From the NCBI GenBank assembly GCA_001898625.1, contig MKUP01000010.1, forward strand, positions 186,001 to 250,000: 64,000 nucleotides of DNA, written 5' to 3'. The stretch's first letter is position 1; each line of letters begins with the position of its first letter. The position numbers were made by a program, and so were the translations under genes. Positions 31,245 through 39,469 of this stretch are shown here, in pieces. The DNA is from Burkholderiales bacterium 67-32 (GTDB lineage Bacteria; Pseudomonadota; Gammaproteobacteria; Burkholderiales; Burkholderiaceae_B). The notes under the pieces were generated by a model. That model saw only the letters and a list, made by a program, of their open reading frames with translations. It was not told the DNA's origin and searched no databases.

Positions 31245-32147
31245 ATGAAGATTGCAGTGATGGGAGCCGGCGCGGTCGGCAGCTACTACGGCGCGATCCT
31301 GGCCCGCGCCGGCCACGACGTGGTGCTGGTGGGGCGTCCCGCGCATGTCGAAGCGGTCCGGCGGCAGGGCCTGCTGCTGGAAACGAAGTCCTTCCACGGC
31401 CATGTGCCGGCGCGGGCCGGCGAACATCCCGGGGAGGTGGCCGGCGCGAAGCTCGTGCTGTTCTGCGTGAAGTCCACCGATACCGAGGATGCCGGCAGGC
31501 AGATCGCGCCGCACCTGGATGCCGACGCCGTCGTGCTCAGCCTGCAGAACGGCGTCGACAATGCCGAGCGCCTGCAGGCCCTGCTGCCGCAGCCGGTGGT
31601 GCCGGCGGTGGTCTACGTGGCGGTGGAGATGGCGGGCGCGGGCCACGTGCGCCACCACGGCCGTGGCGAGCTGGTGCTCGGACCGTCGCCGCGCAGCGAG
31701 GAAGCGGCCGGCGTCCTGAGCGCGGCCGGCATCCCGGCCACGGTGTCGGGCAACGCCGTGGGCGAACTCTGGGCCAAGCTCATCCTGAACTGCGCTTACA
31801 ACGCGCTGTCGGCCGCGACCCAACTGCCCTATGGCCGGCTGGTCGAGGGCGAGGGCGTACTGGACGCCATGCGCGACGTGGTGGACGAATGCCTGGCGGT
31901 GGCGGCGGCCTCGGGTGTGGCGGTGCCCGGCGACACCTGGGAGGCGGTGATGCGCATCAGCCGCAGCATGCCGACCCAGTTGTCGTCGACGGCGCAGGAC
32001 CTGGCGCGCGGCAAGCCGAGCGAGATCGATCACCTGAATGGTTACATCGTCCGCCGGGGCGGCGAGCTGGGTGTGCCGACGCCGGCCAACCGCGTGCTGC
32101 ACAGCCTGGTGAAACTGCTGGAGTCGCGAAAGGACGGCGCGGGCTGA
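31245..32147 (+). CDS. panE: 2-dehydropantoate 2-reductase family protein
   Basis: MKIAVMGAGAVGSYYGAILARAGHDVVLVGRPAHVEAVRRQGLLLE; ELWAKLILNCAYNALSA; QLSSTAQDLARGKPSEIDHLNGYIVRRG. Confidence 0.92.
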   Translation: MKIAVMGAGAVGSYYGAILARAGHDVVLVGRPAHVEAVRRQGLLLETKSFHGHVPARAGEHPGEVAGAKLVLFCVKSTDTEDAGRQIAPHLDADAVVLSLQNGVDNAERLQALLPQPVVPAVVYVAVEMAGAGHVRHHGRGELVLGPSPRSEEAAGVLSAAGIPATVSGNAVGELWAKLILNCAYNALSAATQLPYGRLVEGEGVLDAMRDVVDECLAVAAASGVAVPGDTWEAVMRISRSMPTQLSSTAQDLARGKPSEIDHLNGYIVRRGGELGVPTPANRVLHSLVKLLESRKDGAG

Positions 32148-32253
32148 GTCTTCGGCCCGGCGGGGCGCCTTGGCGGACGCCCGGCGCTTCCCCTATGATT
32201 CCGCATGCCAGAGGACGCGGGCCCGCCGGGCCGTGGCTGGCGCGGGAGCGGGC

Positions 32254-33144
32254 GTGGTCCAGGAAACCCCATCGACGAAGCGCGACCATGACATCGCCGA
32301 GGCCTTCGGCAGGCCCGAGCAGGGATGGCGGCGGTCGCTGTACGCGGTGATGTTCGAGACCGGCACGTCCGCCGGACGGCGGTTCGACCAGTTGCTGTTC
32401 GTGGTCATCCTGGCCAGCCTGGCCGTGGTGATGGCCGATAGCGTGGCCTTCTTGTCGCAGCGCCTGGGCGGCCTGTTCGGCCCGTTGGAGTGGGCCTTCA
32501 CGGTGCTCTTCACGATCGAATACGTGCTGCGGCTGCTGTGCGTGCGGCGCCCGCTGCGCTATGCCATGAGCTTCTACGGCGTGGTGGACCTGCTGGCCTT
32601 CCTGCCTACCTACGCGGCGCTGCTGACGCCCAGCCTGGCCTTCCTGATCGGCATCCGCGTGCTGCGCCTTCTGCGCATCTTCCGCGTGTTCAAGCTGCGC
32701 CTGTTTACCGAGGAATACCTGATGATGGCCCGGGCGCTGCGCGCCTCGTCCCGCAAGATCATGGTCTTCCTGTCGGTGGTGCTGCTGATCGTGCTGGTCA
32801 TGGGCACGGTCATGTACGTGGTCGAAGGACCCCGGTATGGTTTCACCAGCATTCCGGTGGGCGTCTACTGGGCAATCTCGACCATCGCCACGGTAGGCTT
32901 CGGCGACATCACGCCGCATACGGCGCTGGGGCGGCTGATCGCCTCGGTCATGATGCTGCTGGGCTGGGGCATCCTGGCCGTGCCGACGGGCATCGTCACC
33001 ATGGAGATGACGCTGGCCGAGAGCGCGCGGCGCCGGGCCGCGGCGCGCACCTGCCAGGTGTGCCTGACGCCCGGGCAGGACCACGACGCGAACTACTGCA
33101 AGCACTGCGGCGCCGAACTGGCGGGGCAGGGGCGGGAGGCCTGA
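32254..33144 (+). CDS. Voltage-gated K+ channel-like ion transporter with C-terminal zinc ribbon
   Basis: S4-like IGIRVLRLLRIFRVFKLRLF; selectivity filter STIATVGFGDITPHT; C-term CQVC-x12-CKHC. Start uncertain (GTG proposed). Confidence 0.88.
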   Translation: MVQETPSTKRDHDIAEAFGRPEQGWRRSLYAVMFETGTSAGRRFDQLLFVVILASLAVVMADSVAFLSQRLGGLFGPLEWAFTVLFTIEYVLRLLCVRRPLRYAMSFYGVVDLLAFLPTYAALLTPSLAFLIGIRVLRLLRIFRVFKLRLFTEEYLMMARALRASSRKIMVFLSVVLLIVLVMGTVMYVVEGPRYGFTSIPVGVYWAISTIATVGFGDITPHTALGRLIASVMMLLGWGILAVPTGIVTMEMTLAESARRRAAARTCQVCLTPGQDHDANYCKHCGAELAGQGREA

Positions 33145-33159
33145 ACCTCCCGCCGGCCG

Positions 33160-34167
33160 TCATTTGGCGTCGGGCGCGATGCCGTAGTAGCCGTAGGTAT
33201 CGGTATAGCGGTTGCGCTCGCGCCGGTTCAGCCACAGGCGCATCAGCCAGCGCCTGCGCTCGTTCTCTTCCCAGTCCAGGAACTCGGTGCGCGAGTGCAG
33301 CGTCATGTGATTATTCAGCCACTGGATGTCGCCGGGCAGGAAAGCCATGGACAGGCACAGCTCCGGCGATTCCGCATAGTGGTCGATCAGCTCCAGCAGC
33401 TTGCTGTGGCGAGCGGTCAGCGGCGGCGCGCCTTCGTAGCGCTGCGCCGATTCGATGAAATTGCGCAGGTACATCATCGACAGCTTGCCGTGGGTCCAGC
33501 CGCAGATGGACGTGACCCAATAGGGCTTGCCGGTGACCGCGTTGTGCTCGCCCCGGTGGTCGAACCACAGCGGCTCGAACAGCAGCGGGATCATGTCGGG
33601 GTGGTCGCGCAGCAGCGCGTTGTAGATGCTGGTGGAGCTGACCACCAGGCTGGCGCCGCCGGCCTTGGCGGTGCGCACGCACATCAGGCCGACGATGTCG
33701 GCGCCGTCCACGTGGAAGGGCGCCGCGCGGTTGGTGTGGTAGAAGCGGGTGTTGGCGTTGGTCTGCGGATCGGCCCCGGCCGTGGTGTCGCGCACGTGGC
33801 CGAACAGCTCGCCGCGCGCATTCTGCACGACCGCGTCGCCCAGGTACTGCCCCAGTCCCCAGTAGGCGATGCTGCGTTCCTCCAGGCTCCAGTCCTCCAC
33901 CGGCAGGCCGCGCCACATCTCGAAGCCGCGGCCGTTCTCCAACTCTTCGCCCAGCATCGCCAGCCGACCCGCCAGGTTGGCAAGCGGGAAATCGGCGCGG
34001 GCAATGGATTCCAGCGGCTTGCCCGTGGCCAGGGCGGTGGCGACCGCGGCGCGGATCTCGGCGACCTCGGCCGGCGACAGGGTGTAGATCCAGCTCTTGT
34101 CGGCCTCCATCTGGGGGCGGGTCCAGGCGCTGGGGCCGGTATAGGGCTGTTGCAGCATTTCCGTCAT
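33160..34167 (-). CDS. TauD/TfdA family dioxygenase
   Basis: NRAAPFHVDGADIVGLMCVRTAKAGGASLVVSSTSIYNALL (HxD); HNHMTLHSRTEF distal His; RRRWLMRLWL. Confidence 0.87.
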   Translation of the reverse strand: MTEMLQQPYTGPSAWTRPQMEADKSWIYTLSPAEVAEIRAAVATALATGKPLESIARADFPLANLAGRLAMLGEELENGRGFEMWRGLPVEDWSLEERSIAYWGLGQYLGDAVVQNARGELFGHVRDTTAGADPQTNANTRFYHTNRAAPFHVDGADIVGLMCVRTAKAGGASLVVSSTSIYNALLRDHPDMIPLLFEPLWFDHRGEHNAVTGKPYWVTSICGWTHGKLSMMYLRNFIESAQRYEGAPPLTARHSKLLELIDHYAESPELCLSMAFLPGDIQWLNNHMTLHSRTEFLDWEENERRRWLMRLWLNRRERNRYTDTYGYYGIAPDAK

Positions 34168-34199
34168 GGGTGGCTCCTGAGTGAGGGGGGACAGAGGGC

Positions 34200-35099
34200 T
34201 CATCCGGCGATCGAGCCGGCGCGGGCGCGGCCCCTGAGGATGGGCCAGCCTATGGTGACGAGGACGAAGAGGCCGGTGACCAGCTTGAGGTCGGATGGCA
34301 TCAGGCCGAAGGACAGCACCAGCGAACTGAGCTGGTAGTACAGCAGCGAGCCGACCACCGGCGCGCACAGCTGGCGCAGCAGCGTCCGGCGGCCGATGAT
34401 GGCCTCGCCGATGATGAGCGCGGCCAGGCCGTTGATCAGCATGCCGAAGCCCATGTTGACGTCGCCGTAGCCCTGGCTCTGGGCCAGCAGCGCGCCCGCG
34501 GCGGCGGTGATGGCGTTGGCCAGCCCCAGGCCGACCACGATGTAGCGCGTGGAGTCGACCGCGAGCGCGGGCGCGAGCTGGCTGTTGGCGCCGACGCCGC
34601 GCAGGGCCAGGCCCACGTCGGTGTGCAGGCCCCACCACAGCAGCAGCACCAGCACCACCAGCGCCCCCAGCAGCAGGCCACCTTGCAGCGCGAGGCTTTG
34701 CATGATGGCCGGATCTATCCAGTCGTACAGATTGGGCAGGCCGAACAGCGGCGTGTTGGGCTTGCCCATCACTCGCAGGTCGACGCTCCACAGCATGGTG
34801 ATGGTCAGGATGCCGGCCAGCAGCGAATGGACGCGGAACTTCAGGTGGATCAGCGCGGTGACGGCGCCGGCCAGGAAGCCCGCGCCAGCCGCCGCCAGGG
34901 TGCCGAGGAAGGGATGGAGCCCGGCCGTGATCAATGCTGCGACCAGGCAGCCGCCCAGCGGAAACGCGCCCTCGGCGGTCAGGTCGGGTACGTTCAGCAG
35001 GCGGAAGGGAATCATCACCCCCATGGCGACGAAGGCATACAGCAGTCCCTGGACGGCCGTGATGGGGACGAGGTGATAGAAGGTGTTCAGGACTTCCAC
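34200..35099 (-). CDS. ABC transporter permease (COG4120-like)
   Basis: VQGLLYAFVAMGVMIPFRLLNVPDLTAEGAFPLGGCLVAALI...GVGANSQLAPALAVD. Confidence 0.88.
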   Translation of the reverse strand: MEVLNTFYHLVPITAVQGLLYAFVAMGVMIPFRLLNVPDLTAEGAFPLGGCLVAALITAGLHPFLGTLAAAGAGFLAGAVTALIHLKFRVHSLLAGILTITMLWSVDLRVMGKPNTPLFGLPNLYDWIDPAIMQSLALQGGLLLGALVVLVLLLWWGLHTDVGLALRGVGANSQLAPALAVDSTRYIVVGLGLANAITAAAGALLAQSQGYGDVNMGFGMLINGLAALIIGEAIIGRRTLLRQLCAPVVGSLLYYQLSSLVLSFGLMPSDLKLVTGLFVLVTIGWPILRGRARAGSIAG

Positions 35100-35133
35100 G
35101 TTCGGCTCCGTAGGGGAATGCGCGAGGACGCGT

Positions 35134-35919
35134 TCATGCGCTGGCCTGCAGCAGGATCTGGTCGTCGGCCTGGCCGAAGCGCTGGACCAGGTCGTTGATC
35201 GTCAGGCGTGGTTTCTCGTCGCGGCCGATGTCCAGTTTGATGCGCCCGCATTCCATCATCAGCAGACGGTCGCCGTATTCCAGCGCATGCGCCATGTTGT
35301 GCGTGATCATCAGGGTGGTCAGCCGCTGCTCGGCCACGATGCGGCGCGTCGCCTCCATGACGAGCTGCGCCGTGCGGGGATCCAGCGCGGCGGTGTGCTC
35401 GTCCAGCAGCAGAATGCGGGGGCGGTTCAGCGCCGCCATCAGCAGCGCGAGCACCTGCCGCTGTCCGCCCGACAGCAGGCCGGCGGCGGCGCCCATGCGG
35501 TTCTCCAGCCCCAGGCCGAAGCGCGCCAGTTCATCGCGGAAATGGGCCCGGTTGCGGGGGTTGAGCGCCATGCGCAGTCCGCGCCGGCGGCCGCGCATGG
35601 CGGCGAAAGCCAGGTTTTCCTCGATGGACAGCGCGGGCGCCGTGCCGACCATCGGGTCCTGGAACACGCGCGAGACCCATTGCGCGCGGCGGTGCACCGG
35701 CCAGGACGAGACGTCGGTGCCGTCGATGACGGTACGGCCCGTGCGCGGCCGGACGGCGCCGGCCAGCACGTTCAGCAGGGTGCTCTTGCCGGCGCCGTTG
35801 GTGCCCACGACGACGCAGAAACTGCCGTTCTCCAGGGTCAGATCCAGTCGGTCGAGCGCGGTGCGTTCATCCGGGGTGCCCGGGTAGAACACGACGTCGA
35901 CGGCTGCAAGCTCGATCAT
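35134..35919 (-). CDS. ABC transporter ATP-binding protein (COG1101-like)
   Basis: VVVGTNGAGKSTLLNVLAG; LLSGGQRQVLALLMAALNRPRILLLDEHTAALDP. Confidence 0.92.
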   Translation of the reverse strand: MIELAAVDVVFYPGTPDERTALDRLDLTLENGSFCVVVGTNGAGKSTLLNVLAGAVRPRTGRTVIDGTDVSSWPVHRRAQWVSRVFQDPMVGTAPALSIEENLAFAAMRGRRRGLRMALNPRNRAHFRDELARFGLGLENRMGAAAGLLSGGQRQVLALLMAALNRPRILLLDEHTAALDPRTAQLVMEATRRIVAEQRLTTLMITHNMAHALEYGDRLLMMECGRIKLDIGRDEKPRLTINDLVQRFGQADDQILLQASA

Positions 35920-35935
35920 GCGAAACTCCGGCGCG

Positions 35936-36913
35936 TCAGTCGACGACGCAGTTGCAGTTCTTCAACGACGCCGGCAGCGCGATGCCGAGGTCTTTCAGGC
36001 GGCGTCCGCTGATCTTGACCGCGTGGTCTTCAACCGCGGGGACCGATACGGGGATGTCGGCGGGTTTCTTCCCGCGCAGCACGTCCGCGGCGATGCGGCC
36101 GACGTTGGTGCCCAGGCTGGTGTATTCGACCGTCATCGCGGCCAGGAAGTGATGCTGGGCCACGTTGTCGACGTTCGGGCTGTAGGTCGGCAGCTTGATG
36201 CGGTTGGTGACCGAGGCGATGGCCGCGGCGGCGGGAATCAGCATGCTGGAAGCCGGCACCATCAGCGCGTCGGCGCGCCCTTGCAGTGACGCGACACGGG
36301 TGGGGATGTCGTTGGCGTTGTCCACGCCCACCTTCACCAGGGTGAAGCCGTACTTGCCGACGACTTTCTCCAGCGCGTTCAGGAAGCCCAGGTCGGCATC
36401 GTCGCCGGGGTTGTAGATGAAGCCCAGCCGCTTGACGCCGGGGGTGAGCTGCTTGATGAAGCCGACCGACGCATCCATGTTGGGCAGGTTGGAGCCGCCG
36501 GTCATCAGCGTGTCGCCCCGGTCCCAGGACGGCACCAGCTTGGCGGCGACGGGATTGGCGACGGCGCCGAACACGATGGGGAAGCTGCGGTTGGCCAGCA
36601 CCTGCTTGGCGGTCTGCGTAAGCGGCGTGGTGATGGTGAGCATGAGGTCGGGCTTGCCGGCGGCCTCGCGATTGAGCAACTGGGGCGCGAGCGAGCGGTC
36701 GAAGTTCACGTGGCCTTCGTCGTAGGCCACCTTCAGCCCCTGCCTGGCCAGCTCCTTCTTGAAGCTCGACACCAGTGTGTCCAGCGTATGGTCGGGACCG
36801 AACTGCGCGATCGCGACCTTGTAGGTCTGCTGGGCGTGGGCGAGCGAGGCGACACAGGCCAGCGACAGGCACGTGGCGAGTCGCGCGGCATGGAGGATCA
36901 GGGCAGGCTTCAT
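35936..36913 (-). CDS. ABC transporter substrate-binding protein (COG2984-like)
   Basis: Signal peptide MKPALILHAARLATCLSLACVASLAHAQ; QTYKVAIAQFGPDHTLDTLVSSFKKELA; PIVFGAVANPVAAKLV. Confidence 0.9.
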   Translation of the reverse strand: MKPALILHAARLATCLSLACVASLAHAQQTYKVAIAQFGPDHTLDTLVSSFKKELARQGLKVAYDEGHVNFDRSLAPQLLNREAAGKPDLMLTITTPLTQTAKQVLANRSFPIVFGAVANPVAAKLVPSWDRGDTLMTGGSNLPNMDASVGFIKQLTPGVKRLGFIYNPGDDADLGFLNALEKVVGKYGFTLVKVGVDNANDIPTRVASLQGRADALMVPASSMLIPAAAAIASVTNRIKLPTYSPNVDNVAQHHFLAAMTVEYTSLGTNVGRIAADVLRGKKPADIPVSVPAVEDHAVKISGRRLKDLGIALPASLKNCNCVVD

Positions 36914-36948
36914 GGCAGCTCCGGGGCGGGACGGGGTGGAGGAGGGGA

Positions 36949-38397
36949 TCAGGACAGGCCGAAGACGCGATCCCGGCCGAGCAGGGCGCCGGGATCGAAG
37001 GCAAGCTTGATGCGGCGCATGGCATCGAGTTCCGCGGCTGGATAAAGCCGCTGGAAGACCTCGTTCTTCTCGAGTCCGATGCCGTGTTCGGCCGAGATCG
37101 AGCCGCCGCAGCGCATCACCTCGTGATAGACCAATTGTTCGACGTGTTCGGCGGCGGGGCCCGCGCAGCCGACCAGCAGGTGTACGTTGCCGTCGCCCAG
37201 GTGGCCGTAGGTCAGGCGCCGCGGCGCGGGATCGAGGGCGTCCAGCCCTGCATAGATGCGCGGCAGGCAGGCCTGGAGTTCGCCGGCCGGGATGCTGACG
37301 TCGAAGGACAGGTAGGCGCCCAGGTGACGCGCCGCTTCGCCGGAGGCATCGCGCATGCGCCAGAGTTCGGCCGCCTCGGACAGGGACTTGGCGACGACGA
37401 CGTGGGGCGTGTCCAGGTTCTCGGACAGGGCTTGCAGCGCGTCCATGATCCGTGCCTCGTCGCGCTCCGGCTGGCGGTCGTAGCAGGAGAGTTCGAGCAG
37501 CACGACGTGGCCGCAGGCCCCGGCGAACGGATCGCGGCCGATGCCCAGCCCGCGCGCGACGAAATCCACGAAGTCGCGCCACATGACCTCGAACGAGGTC
37601 AGCATGGGACCGAAGTCCGCGCGGCAGGCGGCCAGCGCGCGCAATACCTGGTCCAGGTCATGGAGGCCGAGCGCCACCGTGTAGCGCTGGCGCGGCAGCG
37701 GGTGCAGCCGCAGCACCGCGCGCGCCACGATGCCCAGCGTGCCTTCGGAACCGATGAACAATTGCTTGAGGTCGTAGCCGGCGTTGTCCTTGGCCACGCG
37801 ACCCATGCGGGAGACCAGCGTGCCGTCGGGCAGCACGACTTCCAGGCCCAGTACCGAGGCGCGCGTCATGCCGTACTGCAGGACGCGGTTGCCGCCGGCG
37901 TTGGTGGCGATGTTGCCGCCCACCGTGCAACTGCCCCGGCTGCCCAGGTCGACGGGGTAGAACAGGCCCTGGCGTTCGGCTTCCTCCTGTACCGCCTGCA
38001 GCGTCGCGCCTGCCTGTACGGTCATGGTCGCGCCGTACAGGTCGCAGGACTCGATGCGGTTGAGCCGTTCCAGCGACACGACCACTTCGCCGCGCATCGG
38101 CGCGCCGCCGCCGACGAGGCCGCTCATGCCGCCCTGGGCGACGATGCGCAGCCCCGCGCCATGCAGGCGGCGCACGGTCTCGGCCAGGGCCGCAACGGTG
38201 CACGGGCGCAATACAGGAGCGGGGACGCCGAAGGCACCCGTCCAGTCTTCCTGATAGCGCGGACCGGCATTGTCGGAGGATAGGAAAGCGACGCTGTCCG
38301 ACAGGTCGGCAAGCAGCTCGGACACACGCTGATCCAGGTCGATGCCGGACAGAGTGGCTTTTTCGGCGGGTGGGGTGGATTTATTGTCGGACAACAT
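36949..38397 (-). CDS. FAD-binding oxidoreductase (D-2-hydroxyacid/2-hydroxyglutarate dehydrogenase-like)
   Basis: LRIVAQGGMSGLVGGGAPM; GSCTVGGNIATNAGGNRVLQYGMTRASVLGLEVVLPDG; SISAEHGIGLEK. Confidence 0.92.
   Translation of the reverse strand: MLSDNKSTPPAEKATLSGIDLDQRVSELLADLSDSVAFLSSDNAGPRYQEDWTGAFGVPAPVLRPCTVAALAETVRRLHGAGLRIVAQGGMSGLVGGGAPMRGEVVVSLERLNRIESCDLYGATMTVQAGATLQAVQEEAERQGLFYPVDLGSRGSCTVGGNIATNAGGNRVLQYGMTRASVLGLEVVLPDGTLVSRMGRVAKDNAGYDLKQLFIGSEGTLGIVARAVLRLHPLPRQRYTVALGLHDLDQVLRALAACRADFGPMLTSFEVMWRDFVDFVARGLGIGRDPFAGACGHVVLLELSCYDRQPERDEARIMDALQALSENLDTPHVVVAKSLSEAAELWRMRDASGEAARHLGAYLSFDVSIPAGELQACLPRIYAGLDALDPAPRRLTYGHLGDGNVHLLVGCAGPAAEHVEQLVYHEVMRCGGSISAEHGIGLEKNEVFQRLYPAAELDAMRRIKLAFDPGALLGRDRVFGLS
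38384..38394. promoter_or_regulatory. Perfect palindrome TTGTCGGACAA, candidate GntR operator
   Basis: Covers codons 2-5 of the FAD oxidase; matches TTGTnnnACAA-type GntR/FCD half sites. Confidence 0.65.
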
Positions 38398-38446
38398 TTC
38401 CGATTTTATCCAGGTTATCCTGGAATTTCCAGTTTGATTGAAAATA

Positions 38447-38457
38447 TTGTCGGACAA
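38447..38457. promoter_or_regulatory. Second copy of TTGTCGGACAA, candidate GntR operator
   Basis: Identical 11-mer, centre 63 bp from first copy, in divergent intergenic region. Confidence 0.65.
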
Positions 38458-38591
38458 GATGGATGGCTTCCATATCGGGAAAACTACCTGGTCCGAACGA
38501 AAGAGCCTCGCTTGCCGGATGGGTATCACTGGAGGAAGATGCATCCTGTCCTACAATTCCCGGTATTCCCTACGGTTCGTCCCTTCCGAGC

Positions 38592-39317
38592 ATGGCGAAA
38601 GATCCGACCTCCTTCGTTCCCTTCTACCAGCCGCCGCAGGCCGAGCCAGCCCGCTCCGGCAGCGTGTCGGACTTCGTGCTGAACGAGATCGCGCGCCGCA
38701 TCGTCGATGGGGTCTACAAGCCGGGACAGCGCATCGTCGAGGCGGACGTCACCCGCGATCTGGGCGTCAGCCGCAGCTCGGTCCGGGAAGCCTTCCGGCG
38801 CCTGGAAACCAATCGCTTCGTGCGCATCGAGCCCAATCGCGGCGCGACGGTGGCCACCCCCCGGCGCGAGGACATCGTCGCCCAGTTCCGCATCCGCGAA
38901 GTGATCTCCGGCCTGGGCGCGCGCGCGGCCGCGGAGCACGCGCACGAGCCGGGCAACCGGGAAATCATCCAGGAACTGCTGGACGACATCGAGGCCCAGC
39001 GGCGCGCCGACGATCCGGGCAACCACCGCACCGAGAACGGCCGCTTCCACCGGGCCATCAACAACATGTCGGGCATCCCGGACGTGGGCGAGCTGCTGGA
39101 CCAGTACAACTACCCCATCCTGCACACGATCTACTTCCGGGACCTGAGCCGGGAGAACTGGTTGCTCAACCTGTCCGACCACGTCGACATCGCCCGCGCG
39201 GTCATGCACGGCGACCCGGTCGCCGCCGAGCACTTCGCCCGCCAGCACATGCACAGGATGGTCGGCATCGCGATCGAGATTGCGGAAAGGCTGCTGGAAG
39301 AAGCGCGCCAGCGCTGA
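38592..39317 (+). CDS. GntR family (FCD) transcriptional regulator
   Basis: SVSDFVLNEIARRIVDGVYKPGQRIVEADVTRDLGVSRSSVREAFRRLETNRFVRIEPNRGATV. Confidence 0.92.
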   Translation: MAKDPTSFVPFYQPPQAEPARSGSVSDFVLNEIARRIVDGVYKPGQRIVEADVTRDLGVSRSSVREAFRRLETNRFVRIEPNRGATVATPRREDIVAQFRIREVISGLGARAAAEHAHEPGNREIIQELLDDIEAQRRADDPGNHRTENGRFHRAINNMSGIPDVGELLDQYNYPILHTIYFRDLSRENWLLNLSDHVDIARAVMHGDPVAAEHFARQHMHRMVGIAIEIAERLLEEARQR

Positions 39318-39327
39318 GCAGCACGCC

Positions 39328-39359
39328 CACGGGGCGCGGCGATGGAACCGCGCCCCGTG
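39328..39359 (+). terminator. Strong hairpin downstream of GntR gene
   Basis: CACGGGGCGCGG-cgatggaa-CCGCGCCCCGTG, 12-bp perfect stem, 8-nt loop; no T tract follows. Confidence 0.5.
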
Positions 39360-39469
39360 CCTGGGGCCACAGACATCGAACATTTGCCGCTGAAGCGGTC
39401 TTTGTCAATCCGGCAGCGTGCGCTGCTCTTTCGATTGACCGTGGTCGTATGTCTGAAACAGGAATTGTC

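Noticed and set aside
38438-39448. N-terminal extension of the 1026-aa ORF (possible GntR-oxidoreductase fusion)
   Set aside because: This part is an out-of-frame reading of the GntR gene; the real orphan gene starts at 39470 or 39449.
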